A DNA stretch of 64,000 bases from Tribonema minus. Taxonomy: Eukaryota > Sar > Xanthophyceae > Tribonematales > Tribonemataceae. The position numbers and the translations under genes were made by a program. The notes under the pieces were generated by a model that did not search any database, was not told where the DNA came from, and saw only the letters and a program-made list of their open reading frames with translations. The stretch is taken from NCBI GenBank assembly GCA_017506865.1, contig JAFCMP010000490.1, forward strand, positions 1 to 64,000. Direction: 5' to 3'. The stretch's first letter is position 1. The number at the start of each line of letters is the position of its first letter. Shown here piece after piece: positions 1 through 10,700 of this stretch.

Positions 1-508
1 CCTAACCCTAACCCTAACCTACCCTAACCCTAACCCTAACCCTAACCCTAACCCTAACCCTAACCCTAACCCTAACCCTAACCCTAACCCTAACCCTAAC
101 CCTAACCCTAACCCTAACCCTAACCCTAACCCTAACCCTAACCCTAACCCTAACCCTAACCCTAACCCTAACCCTAACCCTAACCCTAACCCTAACCCTA
201 ACCCTAACCCTAACCCTAACCCTAACCCTAACCCTAACCCTAACCCTAACCCTAACCCTAACCCTAACCCTAACCCTAACCCTAACCCTAACCCTAACCC
301 TAACCCTAACCCTAACCCTAACCCTAACCCTAACCCTAACCCTAACCCTAACCCTAACCCTAACCCTAACCCTAACCCTAACCCTAACCCTAACCCTAAC
401 CCTAACCCTAACCCTAACCCTAACCCTAACCCTTAACCCTAACCCTAACCCTAACCCTAACCCTAACCCTAACCCTAACCCTAACCCTAACCCTAACCCT
501 AACCTAAC
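1..508. repeat. Telomere, CCCTAA repeats
   Basis: About 84 head-to-tail CCCTAA units begin at base 1, so the C-rich strand runs 5'->3' inward as expected at a left chromosome end; the G-rich strand is TTAGGG. Two irregular units are visible: a shortened unit within the first 25 bases and a CCCTTAA unit near 432. The array ends in a degenerate unit just before unique sequence at about 509. TTAGGG telomeres occur in many protists and in some green algae, so the repeat does not fix the taxon. Confidence 0.97.
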
Positions 509-2876
509 ATCGGGTGCTGCAAGTGTTGCCATTTTCTCGCATTGGCTATCGTGCAGCAGCAATCATTTATTACTGGATTTAGCGATAGACCCGCCATACT
601 AAGATGGGCTGCAGTGCGAAAGCTCGACATTCACGCGACATCACAAGGCCACAGCCGTGTGGCCCATGGGATAAATCCCCAAGTGCCAGTTTACGCTGTC
701 TTACGGCAGGTGGTACCATAGACAGTGCATTGCGCAGTGCTGTGACGTGCGGAAGGGATCGTCCTGGGTTCCTTTGCAGGTCCTCGCTCCGCAGGCCAGA
801 TGCCAGCTGCGTCAGAACACCCCGTTGAGTGACACGCTGTTCAATCGTTTGTGGATCCCCATTTAAAACGCGGGCCTGCATAGCCAAAACAGGGCCGGAA
901 CCAGTTGCCGTTAAGGATATAATAATGCTGAGGAATCATGTTGCCGCAGCAGCGTATGTGACAACCATAATGTATAACGCATGCACGGAACCATAATGAG
1001 CGGGAGGCTGCTTAGACAAGATCATTCCTGCATGCAAGTGCAGCGACAGCTTAAGAGTCAAATCGCCTTAATATGCACCTGCGTCCGGGGTTCAGGCAAA
1101 TATGCTGCTGTTCTGCAGAGCACAGCCCTTGATAATATGCGCAGGAAGCTGACTACATTGTGCCAGCCCAGAGCGTTGAGACTGACGCATGAAGCTGTCT
1201 GCAAGGTTGTTACCTGTAGCGGATGATGACCTTCCATCTCGCCGGGGGGGACCATGAGAGGGTCATAATCTTCGTCTGTCCCTGACGATTTGTACTCAAG
1301 TGCTCCTCTGAGTCAGAGGCATCACCCTCTGAGTGGCTGTCTTCGCTGCCGACTGCCTCAGCAGAACGAGAGTGCTGGTTGACTGTGACACCATTGGCCA
1401 CCTACATGTGCCAGGTCTACAAGGACCTCAATGTGCAAGCGATGGCAGATCGCGCGGCGGCACGCACTGCTCTTGCTCATGAGCCTGCAGTGCACTGCTG
1501 AGTCAGTGAGTGCAGCACCAAGCAGGTACGTGCGACTAAGCCTTGTACTCATGTGTGCATCAAGCGACGTTCGTCATCGACCGTACCACCCCATGTGGAC
1601 TATGGCAAGTAGCACAACAGCGACTGAACATGGATGTCAATGACAACGGGCAGCTTGGAGGTTTGTTCGAACAACGTGACATCAGCATGTGTCAGTGCTG
1701 TTCACTCAAGATGAGTGCTACTTTTTTCATGGCTGAATTTAATGTGTCGTGCCCACTTTTGCGCTGGTGGTCCTTTTGATCGCCTGTGCAGGAGATCATT
1801 CGCCTGCTAGCAGCGGCGTGCTGTCCTCGGCGGTGGCCGGTCAAGGCGGTGGCCGGTGAAGTCGCAGCTGCCGCACGGGGGTTGCTGTCGGTGGTGAGGT
1901 AGAAGGAAGGCGTAGCAGCCTGGTCTAGCGCTGGTGCGTCATAACATGCCGATGAAGGCTTGTAGCACGCATAGAGCTGGTGCACATTTTGCCGATGATG
2001 CCTGGTCCAGCTCTGCTGCCACAGCTGCTGTAACATTTGGCAGCTCTGCAGCCACAGCAGTCTGAGCAGCTGCTGGCGGCAGCCACTCTGCAAGCCTGTA
2101 ACAGCAAAGCGTGGCACAAAAAAAAATTGATGCCCGCAATCGTGTTGCAGCTCAGCAGCTGTCAACAACGGCAATCTACGCAATCTACGCAGTGACAACT
2201 TGGACTTCGACAGCAAGACACTCACTCTCGTAGGCGAACGGATGGGTGTCTGTGTCTCCCAAGCTGCTGCAGAGATCGATCCACCGCCAGTGTAGCGTAA
2301 GGCTTCAGACTCCTCCACTGTTAGATCTTTCGTGAAAATGGCTTGAAGTTGATGTTAGAAAGTGAAGTGTGTATCCGACCTAACCCTAACCCATCCATCC
2401 TCCGATCTCCTGTTATTTTAGAAGAGAGCAGCACTAGAAGAGAGCATCAGGAGCAGGCGGTGACGTGAGCACGGTTTGAACCTTCCAGCTGGGCCTGTGC
2501 TGTCCCACAGCAATTTGATGACAGACACAGAGGAGCAGCGAGCACTGTTGGGTGGTAACATCAGCATGTCTACGGGAAGCTTGCCTGAGGGAGTTGACAT
2601 GGCGTATGCCACGTAAGTTCATGTTGCAGCTCAAACAGCACAACGTGGTCGCTTAGTCCTCTGTACTTTGCTTGATCACGACATCATGTCGGAGATTCAA
2701 GCCAGGATTCCCTAACCTGAGGAAGTCAAGCGTGCTCCTGTTGTTACCTGCGCTTCGCGGCACTGACTAGACAGGATTCTGCTTCCAGGTGCTGCGCAAT
2801 CCAATGCACCAGCAAAAGGGACAGTTGCTGCTTCTGCCAAGCTTGCATCGATGCTCCCATCCTCTGCAAGGAACTC
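509..2876. other. Subtelomeric region without recognisable gene
   Basis: No reading frame here resembles a known protein; the longest open frames are shadow-like, Cys/Ser/Arg-rich and lack exon structure. The stretch contains one short internal telomere tract (2379-2392). An undetected upstream exon of the PLP gene could lie near its right edge. Confidence 0.5.
2379..2392. repeat. Interstitial telomere tract
   Basis: Two and a third CCCTAA units in the same orientation as the terminal array, about 1.9 kb inside it. Confidence 0.8.
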
Positions 2877-3682
2877 TTGATGACAAACAGATTGCCACTG
2901 CTGCCAATTTGCATTGCTGCCAGGCAGCTGGTGCACTTCGGCATTAACCCGGATGAGAAGACCGGCGCCATTTTAACACCTACTCATCAGACCACCACCT
3001 ATGTACAGGAGTCTGTGGACAAGTACCTCGCCAAGGGCTACTGCTACAGCCGTGATGCTAACCCCACCGTTGAGGTACTGCGCGCGCATCGTTTTACCTT
3101 CTTGTGGTTTTGCGCCTGCAAGTTTTCAAGGAATCCCTACCAAGCACAATTGCTGTGCTTACAAGCCATGAAGCGTTCAATTTGTGGTAGGTGCCATCAC
3201 TGCATGCATTGAACACACGTGACCACCTACATAGCATGCACATGCACATGGACACTTGAGCAGCGACACCTGCTGCCTGTCACCAAGGGCCGCGTAAACA
3301 TCACCAAAAAAACGCAAAGCACACACAACATGGTCAGTCGAATGTGAGAACACAATGCAACAGAGTTGTATGCGAGAGGTTATTCACAACTTTTGCACTA
3401 ATCATAAATGGCGACCAAACTTTAGGGTGCTTGTCGCCCATTCACGTGCCAGGTGCTGGAAGCTGAGATTGCGCAGCTGGAAAATGGCGCGGGGGCGTGC
3501 TGTGTGTGCACTGGTATGGCTGCGACGGTGACAGTCATGACAGCGACGCTCAAGGCGGGTGACCACTGTGTCATCACGGACTGTTCTTATGGTGAGTGCA
3601 GCTATTAGTAACCCTAAGTATGTCCTTCCCAGAACCGTTAGAAGTACTTGAATCACGGGCGATTGACTACGACACACGTGAG

Positions 3683-3703
3683 GGTGACAGTCATGACGGC
3701 GAT
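3683..3703 (+). repeat. Echo of PLP exon 2 in the following intron
   Basis: A 21-base segment matches 3527-3547 of the exon at 19 of 21 positions, 156 bases downstream and inside the intron. It is one of a series of exon-derived fragments in introns of this window. Confidence 0.5.
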
Positions 3704-4739
3704 TTCTACAATCAAAGATCTAACCCTAACCGTAATTCAAGCTCCGTCCATGTGTCATTTGCAACTTGGACACTTCTCGTCGATTCAGCACACTTACCTC
3801 TCTGCCGCACATGTTGGGTGCTCCCCCTTTTCAGCATCAAGTCCAAGGCCAGCTGTCGCTGCAACCCCCTTTGCCCTTCGCGTCGCGCACCTGTGTAGAT
3901 TGCACCACCACTGCTGTTCACCGAGCGGGGCCATTCCATGTGATGATGATGCCATGTAACAACCTTAATTCAGGTGCAGACCTGCTGTACTTTGTGACTT
4001 GACAGCGTCTTTGTGTCTTCTATGATCCACTCCAGCACCGTATCTTATCTGTAGTGAACACCTGCCAAAATTCGCTTCAATAATGAAATCTTCTGAACCC
4101 CACCACCGGGTACTTGTTGATGTCTGCACAACACACTTGCTTTGCAGCTTGCATGGGCCAGCGCTGAGGATGCAAACGGCGGTTTACGCTGGTATCGCTG
4201 TACCTCAAGATTATGCAAAGCTTGATGAACACAGGAGCTGATGCTCCTTGTCGTCTCCCTGTCCAGGTGGCACCAACCGAGCGGCACGCGTTATGTTTGC
4301 AGACCTGGCCATTACGTTCAGCTTTGTCGACTTCCGCGACCCCAGGATTGTTGAAGCGGCCATCCAGCCAAACACCAAGCTCATCTTCAGCGAGACGCCT
4401 GCCCTACGCTAACCCTGACGGATCTTGACGTGAGTGCGCTGGTCATGATTGGAAACGCGCTGAGTGTGCTTCGCACTCTGGATGCCATCTCCTTTTGTCG
4501 GCTGTGGGTCGATGCCTTGTCACCTGCTACACGCAATTGCAATGACGACCAACTGAGGGGCGTCTTGGGAACCACGCTTCATATCAAAAAAGAATGCGCG
4601 TCGCGTGACTGGTGCAGATATGGCACTACGCCAGCAAGGCAGTCAGCACTTGGGCTGGTAGGGTTTGGGTCGGGGGGGGGGGGGGTAGCCTGTTGACCGG
4701 GACAAAGCTTCCCAGCCTTCACTTACTGTACATGACCAG

Positions 4740-4772
4740 AACCGGAGCGGCAGCAGCAGCAGCAGCAGCAGC
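4740..4772. repeat. GCA trinucleotide tract
   Basis: Seven to eight consecutive GCA/CAG units inside the intron between PLP exons 3 and 4. A run of about 12 G lies just upstream (4672-4686). Confidence 0.8.
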
Positions 4773-4879
4773 GGAATCATCATCAGCCGTACTTTATGCA
4801 CTACGAACAAAAAACGGCATGTCTTTCATGACACCTTGCCACAGGGGGACGACGCGCAGTGTGCAGCACTGTGGCATGC

Positions 4880-5040
4880 GGTCTGTCGCTGCACTGCCCA
4901 ACCTCTGATCCCTATAGGGGCCCAGCACAGAGTCTGGAACACTGCCGCACCAGCTACAGAAGGTGTAGGCGCCGAAGCAGTCTCTTGCTGTTGAGGCTAC
5001 CTCCTCGGGGGAACTTCAAAGCCTCTAATATCTAATATCC
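4880..5040 (+). repeat. Dispersed repeat, partial copy 1
   Basis: Matches 15535-15690 in the same orientation, sharing an exact block around CTCTGATCCCTATAGGGGCC and then a diverged tail ending in GAGGCTACCTCCT. Both copies lie in or next to the PLP gene. Confidence 0.75.
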
Positions 5041-6867
5041 ACCTGGGCAGAGTCACCAGTTGCTTGCCACGATGTGCATGACCGCCTGCATGTGTCTTCC
5101 AGCAGACCAGACTGTCAGACACGATTGACACAGCAGTGCGCAGTGTGGATGCGGCGCTGTGCAGTGTGGCTTTGTATGTGTATGTTGCCACTTGCTTTCT
5201 GCCCCTGCATCGTACCACGTAGGTGCCGGCATTGCCACGGTCACGTTACCTACATGGTCAAAATGTACTGTGTCCACTACTGTTGCACGATATCGCATTT
5301 TGAAGTCTATTGCAACATATTTGTTGATCAACATTTGGCATGAGCGAAAATTAGAGGTGATGAGATGCTGCACATCGGGCGTATTTGCTGGGTAGGTGGT
5401 GAGCCTCTGTTTTTTTTACCCTAGCGAGGAGGGGAGCTAGACTGCGGTACATCGCTGTTTTTTTGGTGTGGCTGCGGCAGCGATGACATCCAACTGCACA
5501 TGTATGATGCATGGTGTGATCCAATGAGCCTCGAATCACAACACAAGCCAATGAAGGGCAGATAGGTAGGCAGGCGCACTTACTGGACCAGCACTCACTC
5601 ATGGGTGCTCTGTACGATCCCCTCACTTTGCCGCCCCGTCACCTGTACCGAGCAGGCGGTGTCCGCGATTGCCAAGAAACACGGCATTTTGCATGCGTGC
5701 GACAGCACCTTCAGCACACCCATTATGGTCAAGCCGCTGGACCACGGCTGCGACCTCGTCATACAGGTGTGTACATCCGGGAAATGCAGGATCACAAAAT
5801 TGTACCCTTGCATCAGGACGATAGATGATGGCTGCTATACTTTCTTAAAAGGCATCAAATGTGGCTTTTGAGTTGCGCAGCTCTTAGATCTCTTGTGCGT
5901 TGCCATACAATCACGGTGTTGCGATTCAACCCGAGGATTTGATGGTATATTGTAGGTAACATAATACATACAAAAGCACTTAGTAAGTGAAACAGACCTC
6001 CACGATGTTGCAAATGTGCTTTTTTGGTGCAGTGACAAGAGGGCATCAGAGGGTGCGTATATCACAATAGGATAACCAAGCGCTGAACAAACAGCGGACG
6101 CCAAATAAGAAATCAAAGTGACACCCCCATCCACAAAACTCTGGCAACAGTACATGGCGCTATTGACATGCAAGCATAGTGGCATGCCCTCCACATGACG
6201 GCTCAAGGAGCATACAGAGGGGTCTGGGTTGCAGAAAGGCTGAAGTGAGTCTGGGGCATGCCAATAATCACAAACACAGATCCAAAAGCGCTGAAGCGGC
6301 TGCTTGCAAGCAACAATGAAGAAAACCACCTTCAGGAAACTGGGCGCTGTGCCTGCAAGAGAGTTCAACCTGGTCATACAGCACAGGCCTAACATCGAGA
6401 ACGGCAGCTGCGCTGGTCTTCTATGACAGCCTTGACACTGCTCACGTCAAGGTGCTCGGGCGAACAGCAGAGGCAGGCATTGCTGAGGAGGATGTCTTCG
6501 GCAGAATAAGGCCCACAAAGTGCGCCAAACCGCAACTTTGAACTTTCTCATGCAGTGCTCGCCCTGAATCTTGTGAACCCCCCGATGCCCTAGCCCTATC
6601 GCTAACCTGCACTCCCTTCCTCCCTCTCTCCTGCGCAGTCGATCACCTTGACTCGTTTTCTGAGTGTCACGTTTGGCACAACAGTGGACGCCTTACATGT
6701 TCTTTTTGCAGCAAGGCCACTGACATCCCCCTCTCCCCCTCCTCGTTCGTGTCGCGTGCAGTCGTTGACCAAATACTACGATGGCCACAATCAGACCGCT
6801 GGGGGCGCCGTTGTGAGCAAGACCCACAAGCTGGATGAGCGCATGCATGACTACAAGATCATACATG

Positions 6868-7270
6868 GCAATATACATTGCAATATTCTCAGCCCGCAGT
6901 GCGCATTCTACGTGCTGCAGGCCACCAAGGTGAGGCGTGCTCTATGCCACAGTAGTCCAGTCACATGGCTATGATGAGTGCAATGATTATATTCTTACAC
7001 TTAATTAGTACTATTATGTTTGGAAGGCGTGCTGACCCATCTGCCAGCACACATACATGGCAACCTCCTCAGCCGCCAGTGCGCGTTAAATATACTGCAG
7101 GCCACCAAAAGTGAGTCTCACTCTGCGCGGGGTAGTCCGATCACGTTGCGATGATGAGCATTATTGTATTGTTACAAAAAATGTTGATAAGCCGTGCTGG
7201 CCTATCTACCAGAACGGGCATGCAACTTCAGTCCGCAGTGTAGAATATACGTGCTGCAGGCCACCAAGGT
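6868..7270 (+). repeat. Tandem exon-intron repeat, three units
   Basis: The 3' part of PLP exon 5 plus its donor (…GGCCACCAAG|GTGAG) and the first ~100 bases of the intron form a ~160-bp unit present three times: the intact exon end at 6929, a copy ending at 7110 and a copy ending at 7269. Copies 2 and 3 have substitutions and small deletions but keep GCCACCAA and a GTGAGT donor. Only the first unit reads through in frame from the exon body. Confidence 0.85.
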
Positions 7271-7771
7271 GAGTCACACCCTATACCAAGCTGTCAAGGG
7301 CATGGGCAGCGGTTGTATGAGTGTTGTCTCCGAGTTCACAATCTATTAGATGACATGGTAACTTATATCTGCCATTTGCCAGATCATTGCCAACAACACC
7401 ATTAGTGCAAAGTGCTCGTATTACCTAGGTACTGTACACCACCAAGAACAGTCTCGTTTGCGTCTGTGGCAGAGACCTGGCTGCATGCAACATGACCTCA
7501 TGTGAGGGAGTGAATTGGCATGTCCCTGTTACCATCCTGTCTCCAATACCATCCATGTCCACGCCCACTCTGTGCGCAGACCATGGGCTTGCGTTTCAAG
7601 CAGCAGTGCGCGACGGCGCAAAAGGTGGCAGAATTCCTGGAGACACACCCCAACGTGAGTCATTCAGGACTGCAAGTCTATGTTGATCATAATTCATGGA
7701 AGATCCTACAGCTGCACCTAGAAGCGGTACGTTTCGGTGAGCATGGCGCCCTGCTCATCCACTTCCTGAAA

Positions 7772-7785
7772 GTACAAGTGCTGAC
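7772..7785 (+). repeat. Target-site duplication, 5' copy
   Basis: GTACAAGTGCTGAC here is repeated exactly at 13318-13331, flanking the non-LTR retrotransposon. The first seven bases also occur at the 3' end of the second element copy (63706-63712), so the strict duplication could be only TGCTGAC with microhomology. Confidence 0.85.
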
Positions 7786-10700
7786 ATGGTGGCATACGTC
7801 ACGCAGGGGGCGGGCAAACAAGGGGCCAGCATGTCATCGATGCGTCAACTGACCGCGCATGCCGCAGCCCAACCTGCGTGTACACGTGAACAATTCGACA
7901 CGTACGGGACACGCGCTCGCTGCCTCGCAATCGAGTACGGCACAAATGAAACGGATAGCAAGGACAGCGGGCACACGCTCCTGCTGCAACGCCTACAGGA
8001 AGAGGGCGTGTGGGGACGGCCCCTCGGTTTGTCTGTGTGGGCCATTGTTGCAGCGGTCTACGCGGTCTCGGTGACGGTGTGGCAGGCCAAGCCTCAGGCC
8101 ACTGGCAGCACGCAAAAATCAACAGGGCTGGTGCTGGCACAACTGATGGGGCTGCCAGCGGTATTCGCACCGGCGACTCCAGCTCAGCCTGACTGCCATC
8201 TGGATGTGCTGTGGACGCCGCCTGGGCTATATACAAATGTGGGACACTTTGAACTGCTTGTCGCCCCTGCGGCAGCTCCGCCCTTGCCAACCACTATGAC
8301 AGCGTCGGCGACCACTCAAGCTGACAGCACCCACATCACGGCTCCGAGTCGGACACAGCCCCGTACTGCGCTGCAGTTGCCACAGCAGCCTGAGCCACTG
8401 AGGTGTCCACTATGCACACTGGCATTTTGGCAGCTTGGTCAGAAAGAGGACAGCAAACAGCGAGGCAAACTGTCAGCTGCGAGCCGCATGGCACCGGTAG
8501 TGGCCCACTTCAACGGTGGTAGCTGCACGAGGTCGATGCTGAACCCTGAGGCGAGCACATCACACTGTCAGCAAAATCCGGCGGCAGCATACGCCAAGGG
8601 CATCCGGCAGCAGGTTGATCACGACCCATCCGGTGACCGTGCCCCTTCAGGCAGCAGTACCTGCAGCACTGGGGCACACCATGCCAAGCATGTGCAGGAG
8701 ATGAGCACCATGTATGGTTGCACGGCAGAAGACTTCCTACGGGCGGTAAGGAAGCTGAGTGCATGCACAGGTGCCTGCGGCCTGGTCCATATGTCAGCCA
8801 GCGCGGGGCAGAGGCAATGCGCGCTGACCTCGCCATGCCACACGTGTCGACGGAATGGAAGCGCCCCCACGCGCGCACGCCCGGCAGTACCCCCGGGCCA
8901 GTCCGAGGGCGGGGGTGCGGGTAGCGACGGCGCGGCCGCGGCGGCGGGGGCTGCCGCAGCGACACCTCCAAAACTACCGGCGGTGCCGGCTAGTGGCGCT
9001 GCCAACTCAAAGTCTAGCAAGAAACGCCCGGCGGCCACGGCAACCGGCGCGCAACGCCGGCGCCGAACGGCAGCTGCTGCGGCACCGCCTAGCAGCGCCG
9101 GCAGCCGCACTCAGTCTGACAGCCTGAGGCTGCAGGACAGCAGCCCCCCCCGCGGGACGGCCGTGGGATGGGCGGACATGGACGTGGACCCGCCGGACGA
9201 TGCCGCGTCACCGCCCCCCCCGACCACCACCACCAGTGGCAGGCCCTCAAAGCCCCAGGCACGAGCATCCCTGGCTTGGGACCTCTCGACGCCCTCGGTC
9301 GTCCACGCACTTGACCAGACCAATGAGGCGGATCTACTGCTGCTGCGGTTCACCACGACTGCCAACCCCTTCCGCACTCAGCTGCAGTGCACCCAGTGGG
9401 CACGGCTAGTGGAGCACGCCACACGACTACTGGCGGACGCCACAGACAGTGCACGTGAGGCGGCACGGGTGCGCCTCCACCATGGTGCCGGGGCGTTTGC
9501 TCATCAGGTTTCTCAGACTCTAGTGCAGCGCGGCTACAGGCTGCTGCACCTGCTAGCAGCGATGGCCTTTGGTAGGCAACCGGAGGGAACCGGTATGCCG
9601 CCTGCGGCCCGGCTGGCAGCGTTGCTGTCTGGCGACTTCGCGGAGCTACTGAGAAAGACGCTGTCAGCAGCAGCGGCGCTGCGGGCCCCCAAACCAAACA
9701 ACGCAGCTATGGCGTCGGCACAAACGAACTTCGATGCCGACTGGACGGAGGCTGACTCCAGGCAGCAAACAGCATGCGCTGCCCTCTCAGGCAAGCGACG
9801 GGGGGTAGGCTTGGCTGCCGCACGACTAGAGGCGCGTGAAGCATGCGCCCCAGCAGACGAGGTCACGGCACAGGTGCTGGCAGCAAAGCACCCTGAAACT
9901 GGCACCCGGCCGGGGGTAGTCGATACGCCAATGGAGCAAGTGCGCGGCCTGGTACGCGACGCCCGGCGGCACTGCTTACACAGCGCAGGGGTGGCAACGA
10001 CCACCGGGCCAGCTGGCAGCGGCAGTCCTGTCTTCGAATCGGGTCAGGCACATGATCACAGCGATAGGCCTGAGGATGCTGCCAGCGCAGCCGGACGGCG
10101 CCTCGAGGTGGAGGCGGCAGACATACTGTCGACCTTGTCCGCAGCAGGGGCGGGGAAGGCAGGAGGGCTGGACGGCCTACGCTATGAACACCTCTTGATG
10201 GCCGCTGGGCCTGGTGCACCAGTGAAAGCAGCCACCCGCCCCGTGAGCAGTGCCTCGCCAGGACTAGCTGGTGATTCAGAATCAGATGTGATGGAACCGG
10301 CATTCGCTCATCACCTGGCCAAGGTGTTCACGACGCTGCTTGTTGAGCCCGAACTGCTGCCGGAGCAATCGCAACGGCTTCTCCGCGCCGCGGCCCTCTC
10401 AGGCATAGGACAGAAGCGGCGTCCGATCGCCTGCTCCAGTGTCTGGCGCAGACTCCTCGGGTCCACAGCGGCACGGAGTGTCAAGGGCAAGATATCGGGG
10501 CTGCTGGCCTCCATGTCGCAGTTTGGCGTAGGATACCGGTCTGGCGTCGAGCATGTGGCAGCGCGCGCGCGCGTGTGGCACGAGCTGTATGGCACCACTA
10601 TCCAACTGGACTGTGAGAACGCATTTAACAGTGTGGATCGCGCCGCCATTGTGCGGGGGCTTATGCTCTTCTGTCCGGAGCTGCTCCCGCACTTTGAGTC

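Noticed and set aside
14-562. Long minus-strand open frame of Leu-Gly then Arg-Val dipeptides
   Set aside because: It is a translation of the telomere repeat, not a gene.
1692-2318. 208-residue minus-strand open frame in the subtelomere
   Set aside because: Low-complexity Gln/Leu/Arg composition, no domain and no splice or homology support.
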